In this document: piece by piece, positions 48,881-58,854 of the stretch
Layout of the letters: every line of letters starts with the position of its first letter
How positions within the stretch are numbered: position 1 is the stretch's first letter
Assembly: GCF_013369385.1 (NCBI RefSeq)
Contig: NZ_SZTO01000008.1
Coordinates: forward strand, 1 to 64,000
From: Vibrio sp. 05-20-BW147
GTDB taxonomy: Bacteria; Pseudomonadota; Gammaproteobacteria; Enterobacterales; Vibrionaceae
Length of the DNA: 64,000 nucleotides
Reading direction: 5' to 3'
The notes under the pieces: model-generated
Told to the model about the DNA's origin: nothing
Databases searched by the model: none
The model's input: only the letters and a program-made list of their open reading frames with translations
Position numbers and translations under genes: made by a program

Positions 48881-50707
48881 ATGCCTGATAAATTTAATAT
48901 GCAATCTCCCCCGTTTGATCGCTTGAGCGAGGGGCAACAACACCTTTTACGTTCTTCGCTGGATGTGGCCTATTTTCGCACTAAAGATGTGGTGCTCGCC
49001 GCTGGGCAACCGTCACCGCATCTGCATATCTTAATCAAAGGCGCGGTTGAAGAGCGTTCTGCCAACCAGCAAGAAGTGTTTGCTCACTATGCCAATGACG
49101 ATATGTTTGATGTGCGCGCCTTGTTCGAGCCAACCGTACGTCATCAGTATGTCGCGCTCGAAGATACCTTAAGCTATTTACTGCCCAAGGCCATTTTTCT
49201 CGAGCTATACAATGAAAACGGCCAATTCGCCGCTTATTTTGATAACAACCTCGCCAAGCGCCAAGAGCTGATAGAGGCGGCGCAGCAGCAGCAAAATCTT
49301 GCTGAGTTCATTCTCACCAAAGTTGATAAAGCCATCTATCATCCACCGAAGATTTTGTCGCCTGAGATGCCGATCAATCAGGTCACGCGCATACTTAAAG
49401 AGAACGGCATCGATGCCGCCTTGGTACGCCTTCATGACGACGATGAGCGGCAACTCAACCATCCCAATGCACACCCTTATGCGATTGTCACCCGCACTAA
49501 TATGCTCCACTCGGTGATGCTCGATGACAAGCCACTCGACACTCCAGTGGGCGACATTGCCACCTTCCCCGTCTTCCACGTCGATGATGGTGATTTTCTC
49601 TTTAATGCGATGATCACCATGACGCGCAATCGTATGAAGCGCCTCATGGTGTGCGATGGTCATCAAGCTGTGGGCATGTTGGACATGACGCAAATTCTCA
49701 GCGCCTTCTCCACCCATTCCCACGTGCTCACTTTAAGCATCGCGCGCGCCTCCAGTGTTGAAGAGTTGGCCTTAGCGTCCAATCGCCAACGTCAGTTAGT
49801 GGAAAGTTTGCTGAAAAACGGCATCCGCACTCGCTTCATCATGGAACTGATTTCTGCCGTCAATGAACAGATCATCGAGAAAGCCTTTGAGTTGGTTGTT
49901 CCACCCGCCCTTCACGATCACTGTTGTTTGATCGTTTTAGGCTCAGAAGGGCGTGGGGAACAAATCCTCAAAACCGACCAAGACAACGCACTGATCATCA
50001 AAGATGGTTTGGAATGGCAACAAAGCGGTGTGGTGATGCAACAACTGACACACACTTTGCAGCAACTTGGCTATCCGCTTTGCCCTGGCAATGTGATGGT
50101 CAATAACCCTAAGTGGGTCAAAAGTCAGAGTGATTGGCGCAAAACGCTCACCGCGTGGGTACGCAGCGCCAAACCAGAAACGGTGATGGATTTAGCGATT
50201 TTTGCCGATGCGCATGCCGTTGCGGGCAATAAGGCATTGCTTGAGCCCGTGAAACAGCACCTCTCCGAGTTGATGGCGGATCAAGAACTGATTTTGGCCG
50301 AGTTCACTCGGCCTGCATTGAACTTTTCAGTTCCCCTCACCCTTTTTGGCAACGTCAAGGCCGACAAAAGCGGCCTCGACATCAAACAAGGCGGCATCTT
50401 CCCTATCGTGCACGGCATTCGAGCCCTGAGCTTGGAATACGCCTTACACGACAACAACACCTTCGACCGCATTGAGGGGTTAGTGGCACGCAACGTGTTG
50501 GAAAAAAGCACGGCCGCAAACCTAAGCGAAGCACTCAAGCTGTTTTTTAAATTGCGCCTAGCACAGCAACTGACGGAGCAGCACAGTAATAACAAACTCA
50601 ACTTAACACTGCTGGATCGCACCGAGCGAGATTTACTGCGTCACAGTTTGCACGTGGTGAAAAAGTTCAAACAGTGGCTGGGTTATCACTACCAAATCAA
50701 AGATTAA
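48881..50707 (+). CDS. cNMP-binding/CBS/DUF294 putative nucleotidyltransferase
   Basis: A 608-residue cytoplasmic protein. It has an N-terminal cyclic-nucleotide-binding-like domain (about 10-130), two CBS motifs (about 150-280), a DUF294 nucleotidyltransferase-like domain with GSEGRGEQILKTDQDNAL (G-S-x-x-R-x-E and D-x-D, about 360-380), and a helical DUF294 C-terminal domain. The D-x-D pair is retained, so catalysis is possible, but no substrate is known. The start is uncertain (TTG 48860, ATG 48881 or ATG 48899). It is followed by a DnaQ-like exonuclease, then acs; the pairing recurs near acetate genes in related bacteria as I recall. Confidence 0.82.
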   Translation: MPDKFNMQSPPFDRLSEGQQHLLRSSLDVAYFRTKDVVLAAGQPSPHLHILIKGAVEERSANQQEVFAHYANDDMFDVRALFEPTVRHQYVALEDTLSYLLPKAIFLELYNENGQFAAYFDNNLAKRQELIEAAQQQQNLAEFILTKVDKAIYHPPKILSPEMPINQVTRILKENGIDAALVRLHDDDERQLNHPNAHPYAIVTRTNMLHSVMLDDKPLDTPVGDIATFPVFHVDDGDFLFNAMITMTRNRMKRLMVCDGHQAVGMLDMTQILSAFSTHSHVLTLSIARASSVEELALASNRQRQLVESLLKNGIRTRFIMELISAVNEQIIEKAFELVVPPALHDHCCLIVLGSEGRGEQILKTDQDNALIIKDGLEWQQSGVVMQQLTHTLQQLGYPLCPGNVMVNNPKWVKSQSDWRKTLTAWVRSAKPETVMDLAIFADAHAVAGNKALLEPVKQHLSELMADQELILAEFTRPALNFSVPLTLFGNVKADKSGLDIKQGGIFPIVHGIRALSLEYALHDNNTFDRIEGLVARNVLEKSTAANLSEALKLFFKLRLAQQLTEQHSNNKLNLTLLDRTERDLLRHSLHVVKKFKQWLGYHYQIKD

Positions 50708-50774
50708 CCAACGCAAAACATCGAATCACGACCAAAGGCTATACGGCTAAGGTCTTAATGAAATAGGAATCTCT

Positions 50775-51410
50775 ATGAACTGGTTTCGGCGCAACTACTG
50801 GTACTACCGATTGAAAGGGTCGCCCTATCAGTCGCTGTTTTGTGCGCCAAACAACAAAGAGTATGTCTCTCTCGACTGTGAAACCACCAGCCTTGACCCC
50901 AACCGCGCAGAGTTAGTCACCATTGCCGCGACCAAGATCATCGACAATCGCATCATCACCAGTAAACCATTCGAGGTGCGTTTGCGTGCGCCACAGTCTC
51001 TCGATTCTGGTTCAGTGAAAATACACAAGATCCGCCACCAAGACTTGGTCGATGGGTTGAGCGAGAAAGAAGCACTGCTCAAACTGATTGATTTCATCGG
51101 TAATCGCCCCTTAGTGGGCTACCACATCCGCTACGATAAGAAGATCCTCGATTTAGCCTGCTTACGTCACCTCGGTTTTCCCTTGGCCAATCCGCTGGTG
51201 GAAGTCAGCCAGATCTACCATGACAAGCTGGAAAAGCACCTGCCCAACGCCTATTTCGATTTGAGTTTGGACGCCATTTGTCGCCATCTCAACTTGCCCA
51301 TCCAAGACAAACACGATGCGCTGCAAGATGCGATTGCCGCCGCTTTGGTGTTTGTACGACTCACTCGTGGCGATTTGCCAAGCCTATCGTTTCCCTATGT
51401 ATCATCGTGA
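50775..51410 (+). CDS. DnaQ-like 3'-5' exonuclease (DEDDh)
   Basis: A 211-residue exonuclease-fold protein. Motif ExoI is SLDCETTSLDP (Asp and Glu), ExoII is VGYHIRYDKKILD, and ExoIII is KHDALQDAIAA (His and Asp), so all four acidic ligands and the histidine are present. It lacks the tau-binding C-terminus of the DNA polymerase III epsilon subunit, so it is not DnaQ itself. It lies 67 bp after the DUF294 gene and 172 bp before acs, probably co-transcribed with the former. Confidence 0.85.
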   Translation: MNWFRRNYWYYRLKGSPYQSLFCAPNNKEYVSLDCETTSLDPNRAELVTIAATKIIDNRIITSKPFEVRLRAPQSLDSGSVKIHKIRHQDLVDGLSEKEALLKLIDFIGNRPLVGYHIRYDKKILDLACLRHLGFPLANPLVEVSQIYHDKLEKHLPNAYFDLSLDAICRHLNLPIQDKHDALQDAIAAALVFVRLTRGDLPSLSFPYVSS

Positions 51411-51470
51411 ATTTCACTCAATTCACACCACGCTCTAACCTCGCTATATCCTAAAGTCTAATTGTCGAAA

Positions 51471-51497
51471 GCCTCCAACTGATTGACAGTTAGAGGC
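51471..51497. promoter_or_regulatory. Long imperfect palindrome upstream of acs
   Basis: GCCTCCAACTG-ATTGA-CAGTTAGAGGC: 11-bp arms with one mismatch, about 86-112 bp upstream of the acs start. No T-run follows, so it is not a clear terminator for the exonuclease gene. It could be an operator for the acetate-switch regulator or an mRNA hairpin. Confidence 0.4.
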
Positions 51498-51582
51498 ATA
51501 CGGATTCCCCCTTTCGTGATTGAGGCGTGTTTAAAACATCATAAAACCGCATCGCGAAGACAAAGGCACAAGGAGAAAGACA

Positions 51583-53535
51583 ATGAGTGAAGCCAACATT
51601 TATCCGGTAAAAGAGAACATCAAAGCCCATACCCATGCGGATAATGATACCTACCTAGCCATGTACCAGCAGTCAGTCACTGACCCAGAAGGTTTCTGGA
51701 GTGAACACGGCAAAATTGTTGACTGGATTAAGCCCTTCACGAAAGTCAAACAAACGTCTTTTGATACTGGCCACGTTGATATTCGCTGGTTTGAAGATGG
51801 CACGCTCAACGTCTCAGCAAACTGTATTGACCGCCATCTAGCAGAGCGCGGCGATGATGTCGCCATCATTTGGGAAGGCGACAACCCAGCGGACGACAAA
51901 ACACTGACTTACAACCAACTTCATCAAGAAGTGTGTCGCTTCTCCAATGCACTGAAAGAGCAAGGCGTACGCAAAGGCGACGTGGTGTGTCTCTACATGC
52001 CAATGGTCCCTGAAGCGGCGGTTGCGATGTTGGCCTGTACCCGTATTGGTGCGGTGCACACCATCGTCTTTGGTGGTTTCTCGCCAGAAGCATTGGCTGG
52101 CCGCATCATCGACTCCGATGCCAAAGTCGTCATCACGGCCGACGAAGGCGTTCGTGGTGGCCGCGCGGTACCACTGAAAAAGAATGTGGACGAAGCATTA
52201 ACTAACCCTGAAGTGAAAACCATCAGCAAAGTGGTGGTGTTCAAGCGCACTGGCGGCAACATTGATTGGCACGAACATCGTGATGTTTGGTGGCACGAAG
52301 CAACGGCAAAAGTCTCTGACGTTTGCCCACCAGAAGAGATGAAAGCTGAAGATCCGCTGTTCATCCTCTACACATCAGGCTCAACCGGTAAACCGAAAGG
52401 CGTGCTGCACACCACGGGCGGCTATCTAGTTTACGCGACCATGACCTTTAAGTACGTGTTTGACTACCAGCCAGGCGAAACTTTCTGGTGTACAGCCGAC
52501 GTGGGTTGGATCACTGGCCACACGTATCTGGTTTACGGTCCACTGGCAAACGGCGCGAAAACCATTCTCTTTGAAGGCGTGCCAAACTATCCAAACACCA
52601 GCCGCATGAGTGAAGTGGTCGATAAGCACCAAGTCAACATTCTTTACACCGCACCAACGGCCATTCGTGCGCTGATGGCAAAAGGCAACGAAGCGATCGA
52701 AGGTACGGATCGTAGCAGCCTACGCATCATGGGTTCTGTGGGTGAACCTATTAACCCAGAAGCGTGGGAGTGGTACTACAAAACCATCGGCAACGAGAAA
52801 TCACCGATTGTCGATACTTGGTGGCAAACCGAAACTGGCGGCATTTTGATCACACCACTGCCAGGCGCCACCGCGCTGAAACCGGGTTCTGCAACGCGCC
52901 CATTCTTTGGTGTTCAGCCTGCACTGGTGGACAACATGGGTAATGTGATCGAAGACCAAGCCGCAGAAGGTAACCTCGTTATCCTCGATTCTTGGCCAGG
53001 TCAAATGCGCACGGTTTATGGTGACCACGAGCGTTTCGAGCAAACCTACTTCTCAACCTTTAAAGGCATGTACTTTACCGGAGATGGTGCACGCCGCGAT
53101 GAAGATGGTTACTACTGGATCACAGGCCGTGTGGATGACGTATTAAACGTTTCTGGCCACCGTATGGGTACAGCGGAAATTGAATCCGCCCTAGTGGCAC
53201 ACCCGAAAATTGCTGAAGCGGCGATTGTTGGCATTCCACACGACATCAAAGGCCAAGCAATTTACGCCTACGTCACCCTCAATGCGGGCGAGTATCCAAC
53301 CGCCGAGCTGCATAAAGAAGTGAAAGATTGGGTACGTAAAGAGATTGGCCCCATCGCAACGCCAGACGTACTGCATTGGACAGATGCGCTACCGAAAACT
53401 CGTTCAGGTAAAATCATGCGCCGCATTTTGCGCAAGATCGCCACGGGAGACACCAGCAACTTGGGTGACACCTCGACACTGGCCGATCCAAGCGTGGTTG
53501 ATAAGCTGATCGCAGAAAAGGCCGAACTGGTATAG
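51583..53535 (+). CDS. acs: Acetyl-CoA synthetase
   Basis: Activates acetate to acetyl-CoA through acetyl-AMP, the key enzyme of the acetate switch. The 650-residue ANL-superfamily protein has the P-loop-like [11 protein letters not shown], the [11 protein letters not shown] motif, the hinge region around [14 protein letters not shown] and the C-terminal TRSGKIMRR. There Lys610 corresponds to the lysine regulated by acetylation in Acs enzymes. The start at 51583 has AAGGAGAAAG upstream. The symporter and the crbS/crbR-type genes lie within 15 kb. Confidence 0.97.
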   Translation: MSEANIYPVKENIKAHTHADNDTYLAMYQQSVTDPEGFWSEHGKIVDWIKPFTKVKQTSFDTGHVDIRWFEDGTLNVSANCIDRHLAERGDDVAIIWEGDNPADDKTLTYNQLHQEVCRFSNALKEQGVRKGDVVCLYMPMVPEAAVAMLACTRIGAVHTIVFGGFSPEALAGRIIDSDAKVVITADEGVRGGRAVPLKKNVDEALTNPEVKTISKVVVFKRTGGNIDWHEHRDVWWHEATAKVSDVCPPEEMKAEDPLFILYTSGSTGKPKGVLHTTGGYLVYATMTFKYVFDYQPGETFWCTADVGWITGHTYLVYGPLANGAKTILFEGVPNYPNTSRMSEVVDKHQVNILYTAPTAIRALMAKGNEAIEGTDRSSLRIMGSVGEPINPEAWEWYYKTIGNEKSPIVDTWWQTETGGILITPLPGATALKPGSATRPFFGVQPALVDNMGNVIEDQAAEGNLVILDSWPGQMRTVYGDHERFEQTYFSTFKGMYFTGDGARRDEDGYYWITGRVDDVLNVSGHRMGTAEIESALVAHPKIAEAAIVGIPHDIKGQAIYAYVTLNAGEYPTAELHKEVKDWVRKEIGPIATPDVLHWTDALPKTRSGKIMRRILRKIATGDTSNLGDTSTLADPSVVDKLIAEKAELV

Positions 53536-53556
53536 ATCGTTTAAAACAAAACGCTC

Positions 53557-53587
53557 AAAAGCCACTCTACTGAAGAGTGGCTTTTTT
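53557..53587 (+). terminator. First terminator of acs
   Basis: GCCACTCT / AGAGTGGC stem with loop ACTGA, A4 before and T6 after. Confidence 0.94.
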
Positions 53588-53593
53588 CATTCC

Positions 53594-53636
53594 AACCGAC
53601 ACTAACCATACAGATGGAAAGGTTAATGTCGGTTTT
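53594..53636 (+). terminator. Second hairpin with T-run after acs
   Basis: AACCGACACTAACC / GGTTAATGTCGGTT (one mismatch) with a 13-nt loop, followed by TTTGTT. Together with the upstream terminator it forms a tandem pair that should insulate aroQ from acs. Confidence 0.75.
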
Positions 53637-53714
53637 TGTTAAGCGGGTTACAGAAAATCCACGGCAAACAGGGAGATTAGACCAGTAAATTGCTGCTAAT
53701 TGTAATGAATTGGC

Positions 53715-53720
53715 TATAAT
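53715..53720 (+). promoter_or_regulatory. Probable -10 element for aroQ-accBC
   Basis: A perfect TATAAT about 110 bp upstream of aroQ. A weak TTGCTG at 53690-53695 is the nearest -35-like hexamer, at a long 19-bp spacing. Confidence 0.45.
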
Positions 53721-53830
53721 CTTGGTCGATTTGGAAAAATTTGCAGTTTTTTTACAAAAAGCTCGTGCCGATTTTTCGTATTTTTGGGATTATGCTGGTT
53801 CCACTCACGATAAAGGAAGATAGCGTCAAC

Positions 53831-54280
53831 ATGTCTGCAAAGTCACGAATTCTGGTCCTGAACGGCCCAAATATTAACCTACTGGGTTTGCGTGAGCCGG
53901 GTCATTACGGTCACCACACTTTGCCGCAAATCGTCGAGACGCTGACACAACAGGCGCAAACTGCAGGCATCGAGCTCGAACACCTGCAATCGAATCGTGA
54001 GTATGAATTGATTGAAGCCATCCATGCCGCACACGGCAACGTCGACTTCATCATCATCAATCCAGCGGCTTTTACTCACACCAGTGTTGCGCTACGTGAT
54101 GCGCTACTGGGTGTTGCCATCCCTTTTATTGAAGTGCACCTCTCCAACGTACACGCTCGTGAGCCGTTCCGACATCACTCTTATTTGTCGGACAAAGCGG
54201 TCGGCGTGATTTGTGGCTTAGGGGCGCAAGGCTATGAATTCGCTCTGTCGGCAGCCATTGCTCGTCTGCAGGCAAAGTAA
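53831..54280 (+). CDS. aroQ: 3-dehydroquinate dehydratase, type II
   Basis: Dehydrates 3-dehydroquinate in the shikimate pathway. The 149-residue dodecameric type II enzyme has [21 protein letters not shown] (with the catalytic Tyr of the flexible loop), the NPAAFTHTS segment and the [15 protein letters not shown] substrate-binding region. I chose the ATG at 53831, which follows AAAGGAAGA, over upstream starts in the open frame. It precedes accB by 60 bp, a common arrangement. Confidence 0.96.
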   Translation: MSAKSRILVLNGPNINLLGLREPGHYGHHTLPQIVETLTQQAQTAGIELEHLQSNREYELIEAIHAAHGNVDFIIINPAAFTHTSVALRDALLGVAIPFIEVHLSNVHAREPFRHHSYLSDKAVGVICGLGAQGYEFALSAAIARLQAK

Positions 54281-54293
54281 ACCCAACACTCTG

Positions 54294-54312
54294 CAACCCT
54301 TTAGGGTTGTCT
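54294..54312 (+). terminator. Weak hairpin between aroQ and accB
   Basis: CAACCC / GGGTTG with loop TTTA, followed by TCTT. It is a possible partial terminator or attenuator, only about 30 bp before accB. Confidence 0.4.
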
Positions 54313-54340
54313 TACTCACAAGATAAAAGAGAAAGAAAAG

Positions 54341-54805
54341 ATGGATATTCGTAAAATCAAAAAGCTTATCGAACTAGTTGAAGAATCTGGCATTGCTGAG
54401 CTAGAAATCTCTGAAGGCGAAGAGTCGGTACGCATCAGTCGTCACGGTCAAATGATGGCAGCGCCTGCTCCAATGCACTACGCTGCGGCACCTGTAGCGC
54501 AACCTGCGCCAGTTGCAGCAGCACCTGTCGCAACCGCAGAAGCAGCTCCAGCTGCAGCGGCAGTACCAGCAGGCCACCAAGTTCTTTCTCCAATGGTCGG
54601 TACTTTCTACCGCTCTCCAAGTCCAGATGCGAAAGCATTCATCGAAGTGGGCCAATCTGTGACTGCAGGTCAAACACTGTGCATCGTTGAAGCGATGAAG
54701 ATGATGAACCAAATCGAAGCAGACAAATCTGGCGTGGTAACAGCAATTCTTGTTGAAGACGGCCAGCCTGTTGAGTTTGACCAACCACTTGTAGTTATCG
54801 AATAA
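54341..54805 (+). CDS. accB: Biotin carboxyl carrier protein of acetyl-CoA carboxylase
   Basis: Carries biotin between the biotin carboxylase and carboxyltransferase in the first step of fatty-acid synthesis. The 154-residue protein has an N-terminal helical segment (1-35), an Ala/Pro-rich flexible linker (about 40-77), and a C-terminal biotinyl domain with Lys120 in EAMKMMN. It is followed by accC after 12 bp in the standard accBC operon. Confidence 0.97.
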   Translation: MDIRKIKKLIELVEESGIAELEISEGEESVRISRHGQMMAAPAPMHYAAAPVAQPAPVAAAPVATAEAAPAAAAVPAGHQVLSPMVGTFYRSPSPDAKAFIEVGQSVTAGQTLCIVEAMKMMNQIEADKSGVVTAILVEDGQPVEFDQPLVVIE

Positions 54806-54817
54806 GCGGAGTTCGCT

Positions 54818-56164
54818 ATGCTAGATAAAGTAGTCATCGCGAACCGAGGTGAAATCGCACTTCGTATCCTTCGCGCGTGTAAAGAACTCGGCATCAAAAC
54901 CGTTGCCGTGCACTCCACCGCCGATCGCGATCTAAAACACGTACTGCTGGCAGATGAAACTGTGTGTATCGGTCCTGCTCGTGGTATCGACAGCTATCTG
55001 AACATTCCTCGCATTATTTCAGCAGCAGAAGTGACTGGCGCGGTGGCGATCCACCCAGGTTACGGTTTCTTGTCTGAAAACGCAGACTTTGCTGAACAAG
55101 TAGAACGTAGCGGTTTCATCTTTGTGGGTCCAAAAGCGGACACCATCCGCATGATGGGTGACAAAGTATCGGCTATCACTGCAATGAAAAAAGCGGGCGT
55201 TCCATGTGTACCTGGTTCTGATGGTCCACTTGATAACGACGAAGTGAAAAACCGAGCACACGCGAAACGTATTGGTTACCCAGTGATCATCAAAGCCTCT
55301 GGTGGCGGTGGTGGTCGTGGTATGCGTGTGGTTCGTAAAGAAGCAGACCTCGTTCAAGCGATTGCCATGACGCGTGCAGAAGCAAAAGCAGCATTCAACA
55401 ACGACATGGTTTACATGGAGAAATTCCTAGAAAACCCACGTCACGTTGAAGTTCAAGTGATTGCAGATGGCCAAGGCAACGCTATTCACCTAGGTGAGCG
55501 TGACTGTTCAATGCAGCGTCGTCACCAAAAAGTTGTTGAAGAAGCACCAGCTCCAGGTATCACTGAAGAGATGCGCAAGTACATCGGTGAACGTTGTACT
55601 CGTGCTTGTGTGGAAATCGGCTACCGCGGTGCAGGTACATTCGAGTTCCTCTACGAAAACGGTGAGTTCTACTTCATTGAAATGAACACCCGTATTCAGG
55701 TTGAGCACCCAGTGACTGAAATGGTGACTGGTGTTGACCTAATCAAAGAACAGCTGCGCGTTGCGGCGGGTCAGCCTCTGTCATTCACGCAGAATGACAT
55801 TAAGATCCGTGGCCATGCGATTGAATGTCGTATCAACGCGGAAGACCCAGAGCGCTTCCTGCCATCTCCAGGTAAGATTGAACGCTTCCACGCACCAGGT
55901 GGTATGGGCGTTCGTTGGGAATCGCACATCTACAGCGGCTACACAGTGCCACCGCACTACGACTCAATGATCGGTAAACTGATCACTTACGGTGAAAACC
56001 GTGACGTTGCGATTGCACGTATGAAGAATGCCCTAGGTGAGATGTTCATTGAAGGCATCAAGACCAACATTCCGCTGCAAGTGAGCATCATGAACGATGA
56101 AAACTTCCAGCACGGTGGTGCCAACATCCACTACCTAGAGAAAAAACTCGGCCTTCAGCACTAA
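54818..56164 (+). CDS. accC: Biotin carboxylase subunit of acetyl-CoA carboxylase
   Basis: ATP-dependent carboxylation of biotin on AccB. The 448-residue ATP-grasp enzyme has the N-terminal [15 protein letters not shown], the glycine-rich ATP loop [30 protein letters not shown] and the [16 protein letters not shown] catalytic segment. It is the second gene of accBC, closed by a strong terminator. Confidence 0.98.
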   Translation: MLDKVVIANRGEIALRILRACKELGIKTVAVHSTADRDLKHVLLADETVCIGPARGIDSYLNIPRIISAAEVTGAVAIHPGYGFLSENADFAEQVERSGFIFVGPKADTIRMMGDKVSAITAMKKAGVPCVPGSDGPLDNDEVKNRAHAKRIGYPVIIKASGGGGGRGMRVVRKEADLVQAIAMTRAEAKAAFNNDMVYMEKFLENPRHVEVQVIADGQGNAIHLGERDCSMQRRHQKVVEEAPAPGITEEMRKYIGERCTRACVEIGYRGAGTFEFLYENGEFYFIEMNTRIQVEHPVTEMVTGVDLIKEQLRVAAGQPLSFTQNDIKIRGHAIECRINAEDPERFLPSPGKIERFHAPGGMGVRWESHIYSGYTVPPHYDSMIGKLITYGENRDVAIARMKNALGEMFIEGIKTNIPLQVSIMNDENFQHGGANIHYLEKKLGLQH

Positions 56165-56183
56165 GCGCAGCGCACTGGTTACC

Positions 56184-56207
56184 ATGCCCACTTCGGTGGG
56201 CATTTTT
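56184..56207 (+). terminator. Terminator of accBC
   Basis: ATGCCCAC / GTGGGCAT stem with a TTCG tetraloop and T5. Confidence 0.94.
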
Positions 56208-56284
56208 CATTGAGCGGATTTTTTCGTTTGCAGGGAAAGTCTGCTAAACTCTGCGCCAAATTTAAACATTAAGAGTATGCACTC

Positions 56285-57172
56285 ATGCCTTGGATTCAAA
56301 TCAAACTCAATGCGACCAACGAAAACGCTGAGCTTATCGGCGATATGCTTATGGAAGAGACTGGCGCGCTATCGGTGACTTTCTTAGATGCGCACGATAC
56401 CCCTGTCTTCGAGCCACTGCCTGGTGAAACGCGTCTTTGGGGTGATACGGATGTCCTGGCACTGTACGACGCAGAGGCGGACACTCAGCTCATCATGTCG
56501 CAAATCAAAGCAAGCAACATGCTGGCTGAAGGCTTTGCTTACAAAATTGAGCAGCTAGAAGACAAAGATTGGGAACGTGAGTGGATGGACAACTTCCACC
56601 CAATGAAATTTGGTCAGCGTTTGTGGATCTGCCCAAGCTGGCGTGACATTCCCGATCCCACCGCAGTGAACGTGATGCTGGATCCTGGCCTTGCGTTTGG
56701 TACGGGTACTCACCCAACCACAGCACTGTGTCTTGAATGGCTAGAGGGTCTTGATCTTTCGGGTAAAACCGTTATCGATTTTGGTTGTGGCTCTGGCATC
56801 TTGGCGATCGCAGCGATCAAACTGGGTGCAGAAAAAGTCATCGGGATCGACATTGATCCTCAAGCACTTCTCGCTTCGAAAGACAACGCCCAACGTAATG
56901 GCGTTGCCGAGCAACTGGATGTTTATCTGCCTCAAGATCAACCGGAAGGTCTGCTTGCTGACGTCGTTGTCGCGAATATTTTGGCGGCACCACTGCGTGA
57001 GCTTTCTTCGATCATCAAGGGTCTTGTCAAACCAAATGGCCAATTAGCGATGTCGGGCGTGTTGGATACCCAAGCAGAAGATGTGGCCAACTATTACCGT
57101 GATGAGCTTCACATTGATCCAATCGTTGAGCAAAGTGAATGGTGTCGCATCTCTGGTCGCAAGCAAGGCTAG
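56285..57172 (+). CDS. prmA: Ribosomal protein L11 methyltransferase
   Basis: Trimethylates amino groups of ribosomal protein L11 with SAM. The 295-residue protein has an N-terminal L11-binding domain (about 1-60) and a Rossmann methyltransferase domain. SAM motif I is [15 protein letters not shown] (about residue 163), and the [19 protein letters not shown] segment is family-specific. It lies between accC and dusB-fis, as in many gammaproteobacteria. Confidence 0.96.
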   Translation: MPWIQIKLNATNENAELIGDMLMEETGALSVTFLDAHDTPVFEPLPGETRLWGDTDVLALYDAEADTQLIMSQIKASNMLAEGFAYKIEQLEDKDWEREWMDNFHPMKFGQRLWICPSWRDIPDPTAVNVMLDPGLAFGTGTHPTTALCLEWLEGLDLSGKTVIDFGCGSGILAIAAIKLGAEKVIGIDIDPQALLASKDNAQRNGVAEQLDVYLPQDQPEGLLADVVVANILAAPLRELSSIIKGLVKPNGQLAMSGVLDTQAEDVANYYRDELHIDPIVEQSEWCRISGRKQG

Positions 57173-57247
57173 ACAAGACTTTCAGGGGTAATTGTTTGAA
57201 ATTCATACAAATTGCAAAAACAATTTGTCAATGCTCAAATATTAGTC

Positions 57248-57276
57248 TTTTCACGCAGAAAAAAAATGCGTAAAAT
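57248..57276 (+). promoter_or_regulatory. Promoter of dusB-fis with a GC-rich discriminator
   Basis: A -35-like TTTTCA (57248-57253) and -10-like TAAAAT (57271-57276) are 17 bp apart. The following GCGCGCCC is the GC-rich discriminator seen at stringently controlled (ppGpp/DksA) promoters such as fis. The upstream 60 bp are AT-rich. Confidence 0.7.
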
Positions 57277-57311
57277 GCGCGCCCTTGCTGGTATGAAGCT
57301 GTGACGACGTT

Positions 57312-58280
57312 TTGAAGATCGGAAATTATCAACTTAAGAACAAACTAATCGTAGCGCCGATGGCCGGAGTAACGGATAGACCGTTTCGAGAGTTGTGCCT
57401 TCGTTATGGTGCGGGAATGGCCGTCAGTGAAATGATGTCCTCTAATCCGCAGCTATGGAAAACGTCGAAGTCGAAGCAACGCATGGTGCATGAAGGCGAA
57501 TCGGGCATTCGCTCTGTACAAATCGCGGGCAGCGATCCACAGCTGATGGCAGATGCCGCGCAATTCAGTGTTGAAAATGGTGCGCAAATCATCGATATCA
57601 ACATGGGTTGCCCAGCAAAAAAAGTGAATAAAAAGCTGGCGGGTTCCGCGCTGCTCAAATACCCGGACATTATCGAACAGATTTTGAAAGCGGTGGTTGA
57701 CGCAGTGAACGTTCCTGTAACGTTGAAAACCCGCACAGGCTGGGATACAGAAAATAAAAACTGTATTCACATCGCTAAATTAGCCGAAGACTGCGGCATA
57801 CAAGCTCTTGCTCTGCATGGCAGAACCAAAGCCTGTATGTACAAAGGTGAGGCCGAATACGACAGCATTAAAGCCGTTAAACAGGCAGTTTCCATTCCGG
57901 TTATCGCAAACGGTGATATCGATAGCCCGGAAAAAGCCAAGTATGTACTGGAGTACACCGGCGCAGACGCTTTAATGATTGGACGCCCTGCCCAGGGTCG
58001 TCCTTGGATTTTCCAGGAAATCCATCACTATTTGGAAAACGGCACCACAATGCCTGAACTTCCGATTGAGGAAGTGAAAAGCATTATGCTCGGTCATGTT
58101 CAGGCTCTCCATGAGTTTTATGGTGAGTATTTAGGCCCTCGCATCGCGCGTAAGCACGTGGGTTGGTATCTAAAAGAACATGAGCAAGCAAGTGAGTTTC
58201 GCCGTACCTTCAACGCTATCGACGCAGCGATGCTGCAACTTGAAGCGCTCGAAGGTTATTTTGATAACGTTGCATCATAA
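57312..58280 (+). CDS. dusB: tRNA-dihydrouridine synthase B
   Basis: An FMN/NADPH-dependent reductase that makes dihydrouridine in the D-loop of tRNA. The 322-residue TIM-barrel protein has [12 protein letters not shown], the catalytic-cysteine region [18 protein letters not shown] and the phosphate-binding [16 protein letters not shown]. The only start that fits the family N-terminus ([12 protein letters not shown]) is TTG at 57312. It lacks a strong ribosome site, implying low translation. It is the first gene of the dusB-fis operon; in E. coli the dusB segment is needed for efficient fis translation. Confidence 0.95.
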   Translation: MKIGNYQLKNKLIVAPMAGVTDRPFRELCLRYGAGMAVSEMMSSNPQLWKTSKSKQRMVHEGESGIRSVQIAGSDPQLMADAAQFSVENGAQIIDINMGCPAKKVNKKLAGSALLKYPDIIEQILKAVVDAVNVPVTLKTRTGWDTENKNCIHIAKLAEDCGIQALALHGRTKACMYKGEAEYDSIKAVKQAVSIPVIANGDIDSPEKAKYVLEYTGADALMIGRPAQGRPWIFQEIHHYLENGTTMPELPIEEVKSIMLGHVQALHEFYGEYLGPRIARKHVGWYLKEHEQASEFRRTFNAIDAAMLQLEALEGYFDNVAS

Positions 58281-58303
58281 TTAAGAGAAGAGCTAGACCG
58301 AAT

Positions 58304-58600
58304 ATGTTCGAACAAAATCTGACTTCAGAAGCTTTAACAGTAACTACCGTAACATCACAAGATCAAATCACGCAAAAGCCACTACGTGATTCTGTTAAAG
58401 CGTCTCTTAAAAACTACTTGGCTCAACTAAACGGTCAAGAAGTGACTGAACTTTATGAATTAGTTCTAGCTGAAGTTGAACAGCCACTACTAGATACCAT
58501 CATGCAGTACACTCGCGGTAACCAAACTCGCGCAGCAACCATGATGGGCATCAACCGCGGTACTCTTCGTAAGAAACTGAAAAAATACGGCATGAACTAA
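58304..58600 (+). CDS. fis: DNA-binding protein Fis
   Basis: A nucleoid-associated dimer that bends DNA and stimulates rRNA promoters and site-specific inversion. The 98-residue protein has the N-terminal beta-arm, the dimer helices and a C-terminal helix-turn-helix (about 74-95; [24 protein letters not shown]), the same length as E. coli Fis. It is 23 bp after dusB in the standard operon and is followed by a terminator. Confidence 0.98.
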   Translation: MFEQNLTSEALTVTTVTSQDQITQKPLRDSVKASLKNYLAQLNGQEVTELYELVLAEVEQPLLDTIMQYTRGNQTRAATMMGINRGTLRKKLKKYGMN

Positions 58601-58626
58601 TCCCTGATTAGTTTGATCGCTTTCAA

Positions 58627-58660
58627 ACCGCCCGCTGGAGTTTCCCGCGGGCGGTTTTCT
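58627..58660 (+). terminator. Terminator of dusB-fis
   Basis: ACCGCCCGC / GCGGGCGGT stem with an 11-nt loop and a T-rich tail. Confidence 0.92.
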
Positions 58661-58854
58661 TTTATCGGTTCTTATGCCCTCTTTTCTACGCAGTAGCACA
58701 TTTATCCTGTAACGCTACCCAACCTTTGCTTTAAAACCGTAATCACTTTCAAATCTCGCCTTTCGTCGCATATACGAAGCTGTTATCAATTTGTTACATT
58801 GAAAAAACAATAGCAATCAACAAATGTTTCCCAACCCTTCAAGGAGTGATTGGT

